Assembly: GCA_052379845.1 (NCBI GenBank)
Contig: JBQTCF010000008.1
Reading direction: 5' to 3' (one strand)
Source of the DNA: Roseinatronobacter sp052379845
GTDB lineage: Bacteria; Pseudomonadota; Alphaproteobacteria; Rhodobacterales; Rhodobacteraceae
Length of the DNA: 64,000 nt
Of the stretch, positions 27,416-34,444 are shown piece after piece. The position numbers and the translations under genes are program-made. The notes below the pieces were generated by a model. The model did not search any database and was not told where the DNA came from. It saw only the letters and a list, made by a program, of their open reading frames with translations. How positions within the stretch are numbered: the stretch's first letter is position 1; every line of letters starts with the position of its first letter.

Positions 27416-27918
27416 CGCACCACCTCGCCACCCAGAACGACCGCACTGTGATAATAGGCGGAATAACTCCATTCATACGCATCAACGATGGCCTGTTCGA
27501 TGCCCGTTTCCTCGCGGACAATGCGGTAGGGCATGCGCAGCGCCTGCATGACAGGTTCCATGGTTATGCCGTGGGGAATGGCCCACCAGTTATTCTCGCC
27601 CATCTCGCCGCGGTAGCTCATCAGCATGACAACGGGGATGCCCGCGCCAAGCCCCATCCGCGCCAGCGGTTCAACCGACGCGCGCAGGCCGGAATTTTCC
27701 ATCACCAACACGGCGCGTTTGCCCGACAGGAACACACCCCCGCATATTGCAGCACCTTCGCCTTCATTCGTCACCGGGATGGTGCGCAACCCTGTGCTGG
27801 CGTCCATGGCGGGGTAAAGCGGGCGAAACAGCGAATCCGGCAGGTAGCAGGCCACCGATACCCCTGCCCGCTGCAGCCCGCGCAACACCGCATCCACGGC
27901 TGTCTGTTTCATCGCCAT
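27412..27918 (-). CDS. ThDP-dependent decarboxylase, N-terminal (pyrimidine-binding) subunit
   Basis: A 168-residue protein matching the N-terminal ThDP domain (ComD-like). The activating glutamate lies in VTNEGEGAAICGG. The second ATG (27912) is a better distance from AAGGGA than the first (27918), so the true start may be two codons in. It is the first gene of the downstream part of the minus-strand operon, following a 138-base gap that holds a 19-bp palindrome (28038-28056) and so probably a promoter. It should function only together with 26801-27415. Confidence 0.84.
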   Translation of the reverse strand: MAMKQTAVDAVLRGLQRAGVSVACYLPDSLFRPLYPAMDASTGLRTIPVTNEGEGAAICGGVFLSGKRAVLVMENSGLRASVEPLARMGLGAGIPVVMLMSYRGEMGENNWWAIPHGITMEPVMQALRMPYRIVREETGIEQAIVDAYEWSYSAYYHSAVVLGGEVVR

Positions 27919-28037
27919 TGTCCCTTCATTGCGTAACTGCCTTTTGCCTTATGGATTTGTCGCCGGAATTACCGGCGGGTCAGGGCCAGTCTGGCAGGTG
28001 AAATCCTGGCCGAATAGTCCATCATTTTCGTCTTGGT

Positions 28038-28056
28038 TGTTGCGTCCTACGCAACA
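28038..28056. promoter_or_regulatory. 19-bp palindrome, candidate LysR operator (site 1)
   Basis: TGTTGCGTCCTACGCAACA is a perfect 8-bp inverted repeat around CCT, ending at the base before the LysR stop codon and 120 bases upstream of the ThDP subunit start. It matches 16 of 19 bases of the palindrome at 30641-30659. The site sits where it could control the downstream half of the operon. Confidence 0.7.
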
Positions 28057-28986
28057 CTAACCATCAGAGGCCAACGTATCGACAGCTTGGCCAAGCGCGG
28101 CACTCAGCGCGGTGGCGGCCTCCGACAGTTCTGCCTTCGGGCGCGCCATCAGCATCAGGCGGCGCAACCCGATACGGCGTTCATGCAGGGGCACAAACAC
28201 CAGCGACCCCGCCGCAATTTCGCGTTCCGCGCCAAGGCGTGTTTGCATCACTGTTCCAAGCCCGCGTTCGGCCAGTTCAATCATCAGGGCAATGGAATTG
28301 GTGCGCCCACGGCGTGCAAAATCGACAAAGGCATCGCCCATCGCGGCCTCGACCGAGCGCCCCAGCGTCAGGCTGGAATCCGACAAGATGACCCGTTCGC
28401 CCGACAGGTCCGACAAGGTGGGGCCGGGGGTTATCGTTGTTAAACGGCTGCCGGGGGGCACCAGAACCCCCAGCGCCAGCCCCGCCATGGCGATTCTGCG
28501 CAGGTTGCGCGAGGGTTGCTGATCAAAACTCAGCGCCAGATCGGCGTCACCCGATGCCACCATCGCGCCCGCGTCTGCCGAACTGGTCACGCGCACATCA
28601 ACGGCAATTTCAGGATTGCGCGCCCAGAACTGCGCCAGCACGCGCGGCAACAGACCGCGCGCGGCACTTTCGATCGACACAAGCGTGACTGTGCCGCGCC
28701 GCAACCCGCGCAAATCGGCAATGCCGGTGACCGCGCGGCCCAGCTCGACCGTGCTTTGGCCCAGATGATACAGCAGCATTTCCCCCGCCGAGGACAGGCG
28801 CAATTGCTGCCCGCCACGGTCAAACAACGGTGCGCGCAGATCATCTTCCAGCGCGCGAATGGACCGGCTGACCGAAGATGGCGTCATGTTCAGCGCCCGC
28901 GCCGCAGCACGGATGGACCCCAGCCGCGCGGTCAGCTGGAAGTGCTGCACGCGGGTTGAAACAAGTCCTAGTCGATGCAGGTCCAT
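28057..28986 (-). CDS. LysR-family transcriptional regulator
   Basis: A 309-residue LysR regulator. The N-terminal winged helix-turn-helix is clear: LTARLGSIRAAARALNMTPSSVSRSIRALE, residues about 18-47, then LFDRGGQQLRLSSAGEMLL. The rest is the substrate-binding domain. It lies 6 bases from the GST-like gene, so it is read with the Rieske block, and precedes the ThDP genes. It is likely to regulate the block by binding the two related palindromes. The inducer is unknown. Confidence 0.92.
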   Translation of the reverse strand: MDLHRLGLVSTRVQHFQLTARLGSIRAAARALNMTPSSVSRSIRALEDDLRAPLFDRGGQQLRLSSAGEMLLYHLGQSTVELGRAVTGIADLRGLRRGTVTLVSIESAARGLLPRVLAQFWARNPEIAVDVRVTSSADAGAMVASGDADLALSFDQQPSRNLRRIAMAGLALGVLVPPGSRLTTITPGPTLSDLSGERVILSDSSLTLGRSVEAAMGDAFVDFARRGRTNSIALMIELAERGLGTVMQTRLGAEREIAAGSLVFVPLHERRIGLRRLMLMARPKAELSEAATALSAALGQAVDTLASDG

Positions 28987-28992
28987 GATGCC

Positions 28993-29625
28993 TCAGTGAT
29001 AATCCGGTATGCCCGGCATGGTGATAAAGCCGTCCAACTGCCGCACCCTGCGCGCCCATAGTCGCAAGGCAGGGAAAGCGTCATGGTCAAGGTTGAAATC
29101 ACGGCACAGCGCGAAGGCAGGAAACAGCGCGATATCGGCCACAGTTGCATGCCCCCCCGCAACAAAGCCCTGCCCCCTGAACCCCTGCGCGGTCATGTGA
29201 TCTTCCAGCAGGCGCAACCCGTGGCGTGCAGCGTGGTTCAGCGCGCCCGCATCGCCTGCCGCGCCCAGCATGGCGACCGCGCGCGCCTGCGATGGGGCGG
29301 CCAGATCGCGCGCGCTGAAGAAAAGCCAGTCCTGCATTCGGGCCGCGCCCGTGTCATCAGACGGCAGAAACGCCGCGCCGCGCGGGCCAATGCGCGCCAG
29401 ATGCAACAGGATGGCTTCTGTCTGGCACAGGATCAGCGTGTCGTGTTCCAGCACCGGCAAGCGGCCCAGCGGGTTCAGGGCCAGCATGTCATGGCCCAGA
29501 TGCTCACGTCCCGGAAAGGCATCGACCGATCGCAGGTTCAGGGTTACCCCGGCCACCGACGCCATCAGTCGCACGCCGTAGCAGGCATCATCCAGATCAT
29601 AATTCCATAAGATGGGGTTGGTCAT
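28993..29625 (-). CDS. Glutathione S-transferase-like protein (NdmE-like by context)
   Basis: A 210-residue GST-fold protein. The N-terminal thioredoxin-like domain has NPLGRLPVLEHD with the cis-proline and LCQTEAILLHLA in place of the glutathione-binding QSxAI region, and an all-helical C-terminal domain with ATVADIALFPAFA. It overlaps the Rieske gene by four bases. In caffeine-degrading Pseudomonas, the GST-like NdmE is needed for the NdmC-NdmD N-demethylase. The same triad here (Rieske-less catalytic subunit, separate Rieske protein, GST-like protein) suggests a structural role in an oxygenase complex, though a glutathione-dependent reaction is also possible. Confidence 0.85.
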   Translation of the reverse strand: MTNPILWNYDLDDACYGVRLMASVAGVTLNLRSVDAFPGREHLGHDMLALNPLGRLPVLEHDTLILCQTEAILLHLARIGPRGAAFLPSDDTGAARMQDWLFFSARDLAAPSQARAVAMLGAAGDAGALNHAARHGLRLLEDHMTAQGFRGQGFVAGGHATVADIALFPAFALCRDFNLDHDAFPALRLWARRVRQLDGFITMPGIPDYH

Positions 29626-30314
29626 TGTGCGGCCCCCGAAATGGTGGTTTCTGCCCGCCGCCGCAATGCGGCCGTTGCGGGCACCAATGCGGCCAGCGTG
29701 TCCGGCGCGCAGGGGCCTTGCACGCCAAGGTGGGCAATGCTTGTCGCGTCGTCCACAGGGTGCAACCCCACCACCAGCCGAACCGCGCCTTGTGTCAGTC
29801 GCATGACCGGCCCATCAACCACCACATCGCGCACGCCCCCCGCGCCGGGCAACCCGGCAGTGGCAAGCAGCTGTGTCAGCGCGGGCAAGGGCGCGTCAAC
29901 TTGCAGGCTTCGCAGGGCGGTTACGTCTGTTTCGTCAACAGGCGCAGGGGCTGTCACGTCCAGCGGCGCAACCCAGATCATGCCAAGCGTTTCAGCGGCC
30001 TTGTAGCGGGCCACGCGGATGGTTGCAGGCACGTCCAGTTCAGGATGGGCGGGAATATAACGACACGCGGCCGTGCTGTCATATTCCCAGCCATGATACA
30101 GGCAGGCAATCCGGTCCCCGCGCACAAACCCGAAGCTTAGCTTCATGCCGCGATGGGGGCAGCGATCTTCCCATGCATAGGCGGTGCCCGCGCTGTCGCG
30201 CCACAGGACGATTTCAGCGCCGTTCCAGACAGTTCCGGCAGATGTGGCGGTCACAATGTCACGCGCAAGGGCAAGCGGCGTCCATTGGGCATAATCACTT
30301 GGCGGGTGCTGCAT
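29622..30314 (-). CDS. Stand-alone Rieske [2Fe-2S] protein
   Basis: A 230-residue protein with an oxygenase-type Rieske domain. The cluster ligands are Cys52 and His54 (RCPHRG) and Cys71 and His74 (CLYHGW), followed by the usual ..PELDVPATIRVARYKAAETLGMIWV. After about residue 120 the mononuclear-iron domain is missing; the last 110 residues have no motif I recognise. There is also no FMN or ferredoxin domain, unlike NdmD. The start at 30314 follows GGAG. It likely delivers electrons to the Rieske-less catalytic subunits at 22942-23784 and 30847-31731. Confidence 0.87.
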   Translation of the reverse strand: MQHPPSDYAQWTPLALARDIVTATSAGTVWNGAEIVLWRDSAGTAYAWEDRCPHRGMKLSFGFVRGDRIACLYHGWEYDSTAACRYIPAHPELDVPATIRVARYKAAETLGMIWVAPLDVTAPAPVDETDVTALRSLQVDAPLPALTQLLATAGLPGAGGVRDVVVDGPVMRLTQGAVRLVVGLHPVDDATSIAHLGVQGPCAPDTLAALVPATAALRRRAETTISGAAQ

Positions 30315-30317
30315 CGT

Positions 30318-30575
30318 CTACTCCGGGGGTTTGCGGCGGTTTTCTTGTCGGCGCACATCGCGCACAACGCAGGTTTGCGGCCCAAGGCTTAGCGCCATTT
30401 CAAACGCATCAACCAGCGCTTCGGGGCCGGTCAGTTGCACCAGCGCGCGCCCCGCATCCTGTGCAATCATCGTGTGGCTTAGCGATAGCCGCGCCGCCCG
30501 ATGGGCCGCAAATTCAGCGAAGCTGGCCTGTGGCAGGTCCCCCAGAAATTCAAGGGTGACAGTGGTGTTCATCAC
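30318..30575 (-). CDS. Small acylphosphatase-like protein without catalytic residues
   Basis: An 85-residue protein. Its C-terminal half (TGPEALVDAFEMALSLGPQ then VVRDV) matches the acylphosphatase pattern of a GPE..VDAF helix followed by a GP turn and a final strand. The catalytic loop GxVQGVxFR is replaced by GDLPQASFAE and the catalytic asparagine is not evident, so it may be a fold-only relative. It lies 3 bases before the Rieske gene and is the first gene of the operon. The call rests on pattern recognition only; an ACT or other ferredoxin-like fold is possible. Confidence 0.5.
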   Translation of the reverse strand: MMNTTVTLEFLGDLPQASFAEFAAHRAARLSLSHTMIAQDAGRALVQLTGPEALVDAFEMALSLGPQTCVVRDVRRQENRRKPPE

Positions 30576-30605
30576 GGTTTTCGTCCAATGCGCGGGGCAG
30601 GTTTA

Positions 30606-30677
30606 CCCGCAGCTTTTGGCGCTGCATGCGGGCCGTCAAGTGTTGTGTTCTGCGCAACAACCCCCAAAAGCTGCGGG
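30606..30677. repeat. Long inverted repeat around the second operator
   Basis: The 14-base arms CCCGCAGCTTTTGG (30606-30619) and CCAAAAGCTGCGGG (30664-30677) are exactly complementary, with 44 bases between them, and the palindrome at 30641-30659 lies inside. It is in the divergent promoter region between the minus-strand operon and the plus-strand oxygenase gene. It could be an extended regulator site or a cruciform; both strands carry it. Confidence 0.65.
30641..30659. promoter_or_regulatory. 19-bp palindrome, candidate LysR operator (site 2)
   Basis: TGTTGTGTTCTGCGCAACA agrees with site 1 (28038-28056) at 16 of 19 positions. It lies between two divergent genes, 66 bases before the start of the small protein and 188 bases before the second oxygenase subunit. 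A shared operator at both promoters of the block fits control by the LysR regulator 28057-28986. Confidence 0.7.
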
Positions 30678-30846
30678 GCAGGAAATGTATGAAAATTGAG
30701 CGCCAGCGCATCAATAATGTGCAGTGGGCATATGGGCGCGCGGGCATAGCCCCTTCAATATTTGTCATGGGCCTGCGCCAGTTGACTTTGTGCGCCACGC
30801 CCGCGCAGGCTGAAGGCACCGGCGATCACAATCAAGGCTGATACAG

Positions 30847-31731
30847 ATGACGGACAAGGCCGCATTGAACCAATGGTATTGTCTGGACCCGCTAGATGTT
30901 GTGCCACAAGGGGACAGCAAGAATATTCTTCTGGGCCAGCCGCTTGATATTCACCGCACAGCGCAGAATTTCGCGGTGCATGCCAATGGCCAGCCCGTCC
31001 GGCACATGCTGGGTTTTGGCCATCTTTGGGCAACGCTGGGCCGCCCTGATGCCGGACTGCCCGAAATTGCGGAGGCGACTGAGCCCGACCGGCGCCATGT
31101 GCCATGCGGCGGCGTAATGGTGCGCGCATCAGGCTTGCGCATTGTCGAGAATTTTCTGGACATGGCACATTTTCCGTTTGTGCATACGGACATTCTGGGG
31201 TCGGAACCCCATACAGAAGTGTTGCACTACGCGTGCGAAATCCGGCGTGATGTTGACGAAGTGTGGGCCACGGATTGCAAATTCGTGCAACCCAAAGCCG
31301 CCCTTTCGGCCACGGATGCGATTGACACGCGCTATATGTATCGTGTTGCGCGCCCGTTGGTGGTGATGCTGTATAAAACCTGCCCGTCAGACCCCGACCG
31401 CTGGGATGTGATCTGCCTGTTTGTGCAGCCCCTGGGGCCTGAGCTGTGCCGCGCCCATGCCATGATGTTTCTGATTGACAGCACGTCGGCCCAACGCGAC
31501 CTGATCGGATTTCAGCAGGTCATATTTCTGCAAGACCGCATCATTCTGGAAAACCAGCGCCCACGGTTGTTGCCGCTGGAACCGCGTCTTGAAACGCCAA
31601 CCCGCGCTGATGCGTCATCCATCGCGTATCGGCGCTGGCTGAAGGAAAAGGGCTTTGTCTACGGCACCACGCTTGGCCCGGCCGAAACGACAAGTGCCGC
31701 CTGGCGGTTCGGGGCCACGCTGGAACAATAG
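30847..31731 (+). CDS. Rieske-less oxygenase catalytic subunit B (NdmC-like)
   Basis: A 294-residue paralogue of 22942-23784. It begins with ALNQWY and LLGQPLDI but lacks both Rieske motifs. The iron site is conserved as Asn102, Asp105, His108 and His113 (ENFLDMAHFPFVH) and Asp230 (FLQDRIILENQ). The C-terminal signature RADASSIAYRRWLKEKGF is shared with its paralogue, and a tail of about 20 residues is unique. It is transcribed alone and divergently from the Rieske operon, with the operator site 2 between. Presumably it shares the Rieske protein, giving a second specificity. Confidence 0.86.
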   Translation: MTDKAALNQWYCLDPLDVVPQGDSKNILLGQPLDIHRTAQNFAVHANGQPVRHMLGFGHLWATLGRPDAGLPEIAEATEPDRRHVPCGGVMVRASGLRIVENFLDMAHFPFVHTDILGSEPHTEVLHYACEIRRDVDEVWATDCKFVQPKAALSATDAIDTRYMYRVARPLVVMLYKTCPSDPDRWDVICLFVQPLGPELCRAHAMMFLIDSTSAQRDLIGFQQVIFLQDRIILENQRPRLLPLEPRLETPTRADASSIAYRRWLKEKGFVYGTTLGPAETTSAAWRFGATLEQ

Positions 31732-31763
31732 CGGCAGGGCTGTCGCGTCTTGTGCGCCACCCT

Positions 31764-32531
31764 TTAGCCGTGCTGCGCCGTAGCGCGCAAGGCGGGCAGC
31801 CCTACCCCCACGGCGTCAAACCCGCCATCAACGGCCACTGTCTGGCCGGTGACATAGCTGGCCTTGTCCGAGCACAGGAAGGTGATCACCTCGGCAATCT
31901 CGGATTCCTTGCCATAGCGGTTCAGGGGGATGGCATCATGATATGCGGCGCGAATTTCGGGCGAATGCACTGCCAGCGCCAGTTTTGTGTCCACAGGGCC
32001 GGGTGCCACGCAATTGGCGCGAATGCCCCATTCCCCCAGTTCCGCCGCCTGTTGGCCCGTCAGGTGAATGACCGCCGCCTTGGATGTGCCATAGGCCACG
32101 CGCAAGGTGCTGGCGCGCAGCCCCGATATGGACGCGATGTTCACAATCGCGCCGCCCTGCTTCTTCAGATGCGGGATAACCGCTTGCGATGTCAGGAAAA
32201 CCCCGTCCAGATTGGTGGCCATCACCTGTCGCCAGATCGCAAGGTCCGTGTCGCCCAACGGGCGAAAATCTGCCACGCCCGCATTATTGACCAGCGCATC
32301 AATACGCCCGAAACGCGCCAGAACCTGTGTGACCATGGTATCCACCTGTTCGGGCAGGGACACATCGCAGTCAAACGCCTGCGCGCCATCACAGCCTTGG
32401 GCGGCGTCACGCAGCGCGGGGGCGTCGCGGTCAATCATCGCCACATGCCAGCCCTGCGCCAGAAACAGCCGCGTGGTGGCCAGGCCTATGCCGCGCGCCG
32501 CACCCGTGACGATTGCTGTTTTGACAGTCAT
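31764..32531 (-). CDS. Short-chain dehydrogenase/reductase
   Basis: A 255-residue SDR. The cofactor motif is VTGAARGIGLAT, NNAG is in the fourth strand, and the catalytic YxxxK is in VAYGTSKAAV, with the serine in NIASISG. It interconverts an alcohol and a ketone with NAD(P). It is 36 bases after the TRAP permease on the same strand and probably metabolises the imported compound. A typical example of a 3-oxoacyl-ACP-reductase-like SDR; substrate unknown. Confidence 0.9.
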   Translation of the reverse strand: MTVKTAIVTGAARGIGLATTRLFLAQGWHVAMIDRDAPALRDAAQGCDGAQAFDCDVSLPEQVDTMVTQVLARFGRIDALVNNAGVADFRPLGDTDLAIWRQVMATNLDGVFLTSQAVIPHLKKQGGAIVNIASISGLRASTLRVAYGTSKAAVIHLTGQQAAELGEWGIRANCVAPGPVDTKLALAVHSPEIRAAYHDAIPLNRYGKESEIAEVITFLCSDKASYVTGQTVAVDGGFDAVGVGLPALRATAQHG

Positions 32532-32567
32532 TCAGTTCCCCTTTCTGTATCGGAATTTCGTCGCGCC

Positions 32568-33902
32568 CTAGCGCAGCCAGTGCACCAGAATTTGCGACAT
32601 GGACGGCACTGCCGCCACCACCGCAATGCCCACCAATGACGCCAGCAAGAAGGGCATGGTGCCGCGCGCGACCTGTTCAATCTTCATGCGGGTAACATTG
32701 GCCGCGACATACAGGTTTATGCCCACTGGCGGCGTGATCAGCCCGATGGCCAGATTGACCATGACCAGCACCCCGAACCACACCGGGTCCCACCCCATTT
32801 CGCGCGCCACCGGCAGGAAAATGGGCAGCGCAATGAACATGACCGTCACAGGGTCCATGAACATACCGGCCACCAGTAAGATGACCATGATGACCAGCAA
32901 GATGACCCATTCATTCTGACTAAGCCCCAGAAGCGCGCCAGAATAGCTGCGCACCAGATCATCGACTGTCACCACCCAGCCAAACAGACTGGCATAGGCC
33001 ACAATCAGCATCACCACCGCAGATGACGCCGCAGCCGTGCCCAATGCATCATAAAGTTTGCGCAGCGTCAGCGTGCGGTAAGCCAGCGCGCCGACACCCA
33101 GCGCATAGACCGTGGCAACCAATGCGGCCTCGGTCGGGGTGAAAATGCCGGAATATATGCCGCCCAGAATGACCACAGGCGTCATCAGGCCCCAGAAACT
33201 GTCGCGGAAGCTTAGCCATAATTTCCGGCGGCGCGGCGCGTTTGCATAGGGTTCTGGCATCAACGCTGTCAGGCTGGGGCTTGTGTCAGGCGCGGTGCGG
33301 CGGCGCGCGAAGGGCAGCACCGCAGCCATGGTCAGCGCCATGAACACGCCCGGAATAATGGCCGCGATAAACAACCGCGAAATGGAGGTTTCCGCGATAA
33401 CCCCGTAAATGACCAACCCGATGGAGGGCGGTATCACAATGGAAAACGCAGCCCCCGTGCACACCAGCCCCGCAGCAAACGCGCGGTCGTAGCCGTCTTC
33501 TTCCATACCTTTGATAATCATGGGGCCGATCGCCGCAACTGATGCCGGGCCGGACCCGCTGACCGCGCCCCAGAACAGGCACACCACCGTGCCCACAACC
33601 CCCATTCCGCCGGGCAGGCCGCCCACAGCCACGCGGAAAAACCGGATCATGCGTTCGGCAATGCCCAAGCTGCCCATCAGCGTGCCCGCCAGAATAAAGA
33701 ACGGGATCGCCAGAAGCGAGAATTTGGTAATGCCCGTGGCAATCAGGTCGCCGGCAAGTTCCAGCCCGAACCCGATTTCCCACATCGCATAAAGCGCAGA
33801 CAACCCCAGCGCGAAAGCCACCGGCAGGCGCAAGGCCATCAGCAGGAAAAAGATGATGATCATCTGCGTGCCCGCCGATGAGATGCCCAGGAATTCAAAC
33901 AT
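32568..33902 (-). CDS. TRAP transporter large permease (DctM family)
   Basis: A 444-residue multi-pass inner-membrane protein with the DctM/SiaQM fold. Typical segments are FFILAGTLMGSLGIAERMIRFFRVAVGGLPGGMG, FWGAVSGSGPASVAAIGPMI and the C-terminal LAIGLITPPVGINLYVA. It overlaps the small permease gene by eight bases. It couples sodium-ion flow to uptake of the ligand carried by the DctP protein at 34445-35449. Confidence 0.92.
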   Translation of the reverse strand: MFEFLGISSAGTQMIIIFFLLMALRLPVAFALGLSALYAMWEIGFGLELAGDLIATGITKFSLLAIPFFILAGTLMGSLGIAERMIRFFRVAVGGLPGGMGVVGTVVCLFWGAVSGSGPASVAAIGPMIIKGMEEDGYDRAFAAGLVCTGAAFSIVIPPSIGLVIYGVIAETSISRLFIAAIIPGVFMALTMAAVLPFARRRTAPDTSPSLTALMPEPYANAPRRRKLWLSFRDSFWGLMTPVVILGGIYSGIFTPTEAALVATVYALGVGALAYRTLTLRKLYDALGTAAASSAVVMLIVAYASLFGWVVTVDDLVRSYSGALLGLSQNEWVILLVIMVILLVAGMFMDPVTVMFIALPIFLPVAREMGWDPVWFGVLVMVNLAIGLITPPVGINLYVAANVTRMKIEQVARGTMPFLLASLVGIAVVAAVPSMSQILVHWLR

Positions 33903-34383
33903 CAGGCGTGCCCCAGCTGTCCTTGCCGTGCAAAACGTCCCATGCGTGCTGCAAATACCGCAAGATGATCAGGCCAAACCCGAACGGCAATGCGGCCTGA
34001 TAATACCATGCCGGAATTCCCAGCCCGTAAGACCGCATACCGACACGTTTGATATTCATCATCGCATCCCATGAAAACCATGCCGACAGCGCCAGCAACC
34101 CCACCGACAGCGCGACCGACAGCAAAAACACCGGCACCCATAACGGGCGCGGCAACATGTCATGCACCAGCGTGACGGCCAGATGCTCGCCCCGCCGTGC
34201 GGCAAGGGCCGCGCCGAAAATGGTCAGCAGCAAGAAGCCGTTGACCAGCAATTCCTCGCTGGCGGCAAAGGACAGGTTGGTGCCGTAGCGCACAACCACA
34301 TTGGCAAACCCCAACAGGGTCATGCCCAGAAACAGGATTGCGCAGATGATCTTTTCTGCGTCGCGCAAAAGGAAACGTATCAT
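33895..34383 (-). CDS. TRAP transporter small permease (DctQ family)
   Basis: A 162-residue four-helix membrane protein of the DctQ family, with the usual GAALAARRGEHLAVTLV loop between helices two and three. It pairs with the DctM subunit, which it overlaps by eight bases. A strong hairpin at 34406-34435 separates it from the binding-protein gene. Confidence 0.9.
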   Translation of the reverse strand: MIRFLLRDAEKIICAILFLGMTLLGFANVVVRYGTNLSFAASEELLVNGFLLLTIFGAALAARRGEHLAVTLVHDMLPRPLWVPVFLLSVALSVGLLALSAWFSWDAMMNIKRVGMRSYGLGIPAWYYQAALPFGFGLIILRYLQHAWDVLHGKDSWGTPDV

Positions 34384-34405
34384 CTGCAGCGCCCCCGCAA
34401 AATAA

Positions 34406-34435
34406 ATCCCATGGCCCGGTCAGGGGCCATGGGAT
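34406..34435 (-). terminator. Intercistronic hairpin between dctP and dctQ
   Basis: A perfect 12-bp stem, ATCCCATGGCCC / GGGCCATGGGAT, with a 6-base loop. On the minus strand it is followed by TTATTTT, which makes a rho-independent terminator. Placed just after the binding-protein gene and before the permeases, it would attenuate transcription so that more binding protein than permease is made. Confidence 0.75.
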
Positions 34436-34444
34436 GGACAGACC

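Noticed and set aside
27412..27918. The two short ThDP proteins as a broken decarboxylase gene
   Set aside because: The genes overlap by ATGA, each covers exactly one ThDP domain, and two-subunit forms are known (ComD/ComE), so this is not a pseudogene.
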